The translations under genes were made by a program, and so were the position numbers. Positions 62,556-64,000 of a DNA stretch of 64,000 nucleotides are shown here, one piece after another. The DNA is from Channa striata (Eukaryota > Chordata > Actinopteri > Anabantiformes > Channidae), in NCBI GenBank assembly GCA_033026295.1, contig CM065179.1, positions 22,871,275 to 22,935,274 of the forward strand, in the 5' to 3' direction. Each line of letters opens with the position of its first letter. Within the stretch, counting starts at the first letter, position 1. Under the pieces are notes generated by a model, which was not told where the DNA came from, did not search any database, and saw nothing but the letters and a program-made list of their open reading frames with translations.

Positions 62556-63089
62556 TAGACTATTACAATAACGTATGTGATGTGATGGCTACACCTCTGT
62601 CTCTCCGGTGAACCTGTGAACCCATGTAGACCTCACATCTTCACTGGTTATAGTGTCCACGAAAACGCTCCTACCGCTGAGCACAGGGGTACCAAACCTG
62701 GTAGACAAGACCCCATGTAAATGTAAACTGTCATTTGATTTGACCATTTATTTATGGGATGAACAGAGATGCAAAATGTCATGTATATTATCGTATGTGG
62801 GTTTTCGCACTGGCCAACAAGTTGCTTCTGCCTGTTTCTAGTTTATGGTAAGCTACGATAAACCACGGCCTGACCTCAGCTCGGCACGGAACATACAGAC
62901 ATGCAGTTGGAATCAATCTTTCTATCAAATGTCTGGATAGAAAGCTAAATAACATATTTCCCAAAGTGTTCATATACCATAAGATACCATGCAGGAATAA
63001 TGAACAATTTCAGGTCTAAGAATACTGTATCATACACAAACACCTTCTGAATCTGTTACGTCCATGAAGGTGATTATGAAAGGTGTTTT
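62556..63089. other. Non-coding unique sequence
   Basis: No gene or repeat family is recognised. Open frames are about 60 codons. Confidence 0.5.
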
Positions 63090-63760
63090 TTTTTTCTGCC
63101 AGTGCCACCATTAAAGTTACTCATTCCTGCACGTCCTAAACATCTAACCTCATTCCGAATATTAGAAGAGCTTTTCTGATTAAACTGTCTCAGAGAGGTG
63201 AGGACCTCTTCATACACCTCTGCCACATGATAATGTGACAGCAAAGGCCATTAATGCAAGAGCACAGAGGTCATTAGCATCACTCCATGGTGTAGCATAA
63301 AGTTATCACCTCCTGAGATCTGTCTCCTGTGACGGCTGTACTATCTGTCCTCCCCTGTGGTTATTCTCTACATGTGTAAGGTCAGTTAATGATGGTGGAC
63401 AGAGATATCTGACCAGGGGAGCCGCTCTGGCAGCTGATTATGCTCTGCCCCCGACACTTCTTAATCAGCCATGAGATGACAAGGCAGACACTGTTAAGGA
63501 TTTTAAACATTCCCTACTGCTCATCAAAGATTTTGCATCGAGAGCAGACTGAACATAAATTAGGACTGAGCGCGTAGGTGTGAAACACTGTAACATTTCC
63601 GCCTGCCAGAAAGCTTAACGCATGATGTCTCAGCATACCAGAGCATAAAAATAATATTTCCTGATTGATTTTCATTTAAAATTCTGTGAGTTGTATCCCA
63701 ATTAATTCATCTGATAATGGTTTGATTTAATGATTCCTCCTTGGTCTTAGAAACTATATA
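63090..63760. promoter_or_regulatory. Candidate conserved non-coding block
   Basis: Repeat-free sequence with no open frame of note. It includes ggccattaatgcaagagcac, aaggtcagttaatgatgg, ttcttaatcagccatgag, cctgattgattttcatttaa (about 63660-63679, a PBX/MEIS-like TGATTGAT word) and ccaattaattcatctgataa. One of the more enhancer-like textures in the window; conservation is unverified. Confidence 0.33.
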
Positions 63761-64000
63761 TATAAATTTTTGTTGGACAATTTCACATTAAACATCCAGT
63801 GCCCACGTAGGAAGTCGTGCACCATTTGTTGTACAATCCCGTACAGTCAAAGTCAGCAAAGTGAGCGAAGCTGTTTACGATGTACATTGCTCTTAAAAAA
63901 ATTTCCAAGAGATTAACATTACCTTATAAATACATAATCAATTGAGTTTGTAGTCTTATGGCTTTCGGCAGATATGGTAGAGTGTGTGAAGGAGTGATGG
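63761..64000. other. Non-coding AT-rich window end
   Basis: AT-rich unique DNA. Nothing specific is seen. Confidence 0.5.

Overview
The window looks like non-coding vertebrate chromosomal DNA, most likely from a ray-finned (percomorph-type) fish. This rests on AT-rich, CpG-poor sequence with no long open reading frames on either strand, scattered microsatellites, and decayed transposable elements of kinds common in teleosts: Tc1-type transposase remnants, a tRNA-type SINE, and several abundant fish interspersed repeats. The longest open frame is about 157 codons (24515-24988). None of the frames shows a recognisable domain, a family motif or a convincing exon, apart from transposon debris. 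I therefore annotate no host protein-coding gene. The window is either a gene desert or the inside of a very large intron, and the sequence alone cannot separate these.

Layout. 1-6500: AT-rich unique DNA with a foldback element at the left edge (1-92) and a SINE at 3259-3522. 6541-7400: a locally CpG-rich stretch, the best promoter-like candidate. 7400-34000: mostly unique DNA with short repeats and several blocks that read like conserved non-coding (enhancer-type) sequence: long, repeat-free, and dense in TAATTA, TTAATTAA, TAATCC and octamer-like motifs. The most distinctive is 12740-13330, which holds a perfect 16-bp palindrome resembling a POU-dimer site between two TTAATTAA motifs. 34000-50700: unique DNA with a few fish repeats (34215-34490, 36000-36150), a purine tract, and a perfect 19-bp inverted repeat at 43164-43230 with an AP-1 consensus in each arm. 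50700-57200: a transposon graveyard containing a Tc1-type terminus, SINE, dispersed repeat, non-LTR retrotransposon tail and two dead Tc1 transposases in opposite orientations. 57200-64000: unique DNA with further enhancer-like blocks and one more DNA-transposon fragment (62320-62555).

There is no operon-like logic. If the window has a host function it is probably cis-regulatory, acting on a developmental gene outside it. Calls of conserved non-coding elements are inferences from texture and motifs, because no alignment could be run. Repeat family assignments come from recognition of typical teleost repeat text, not from a database search.
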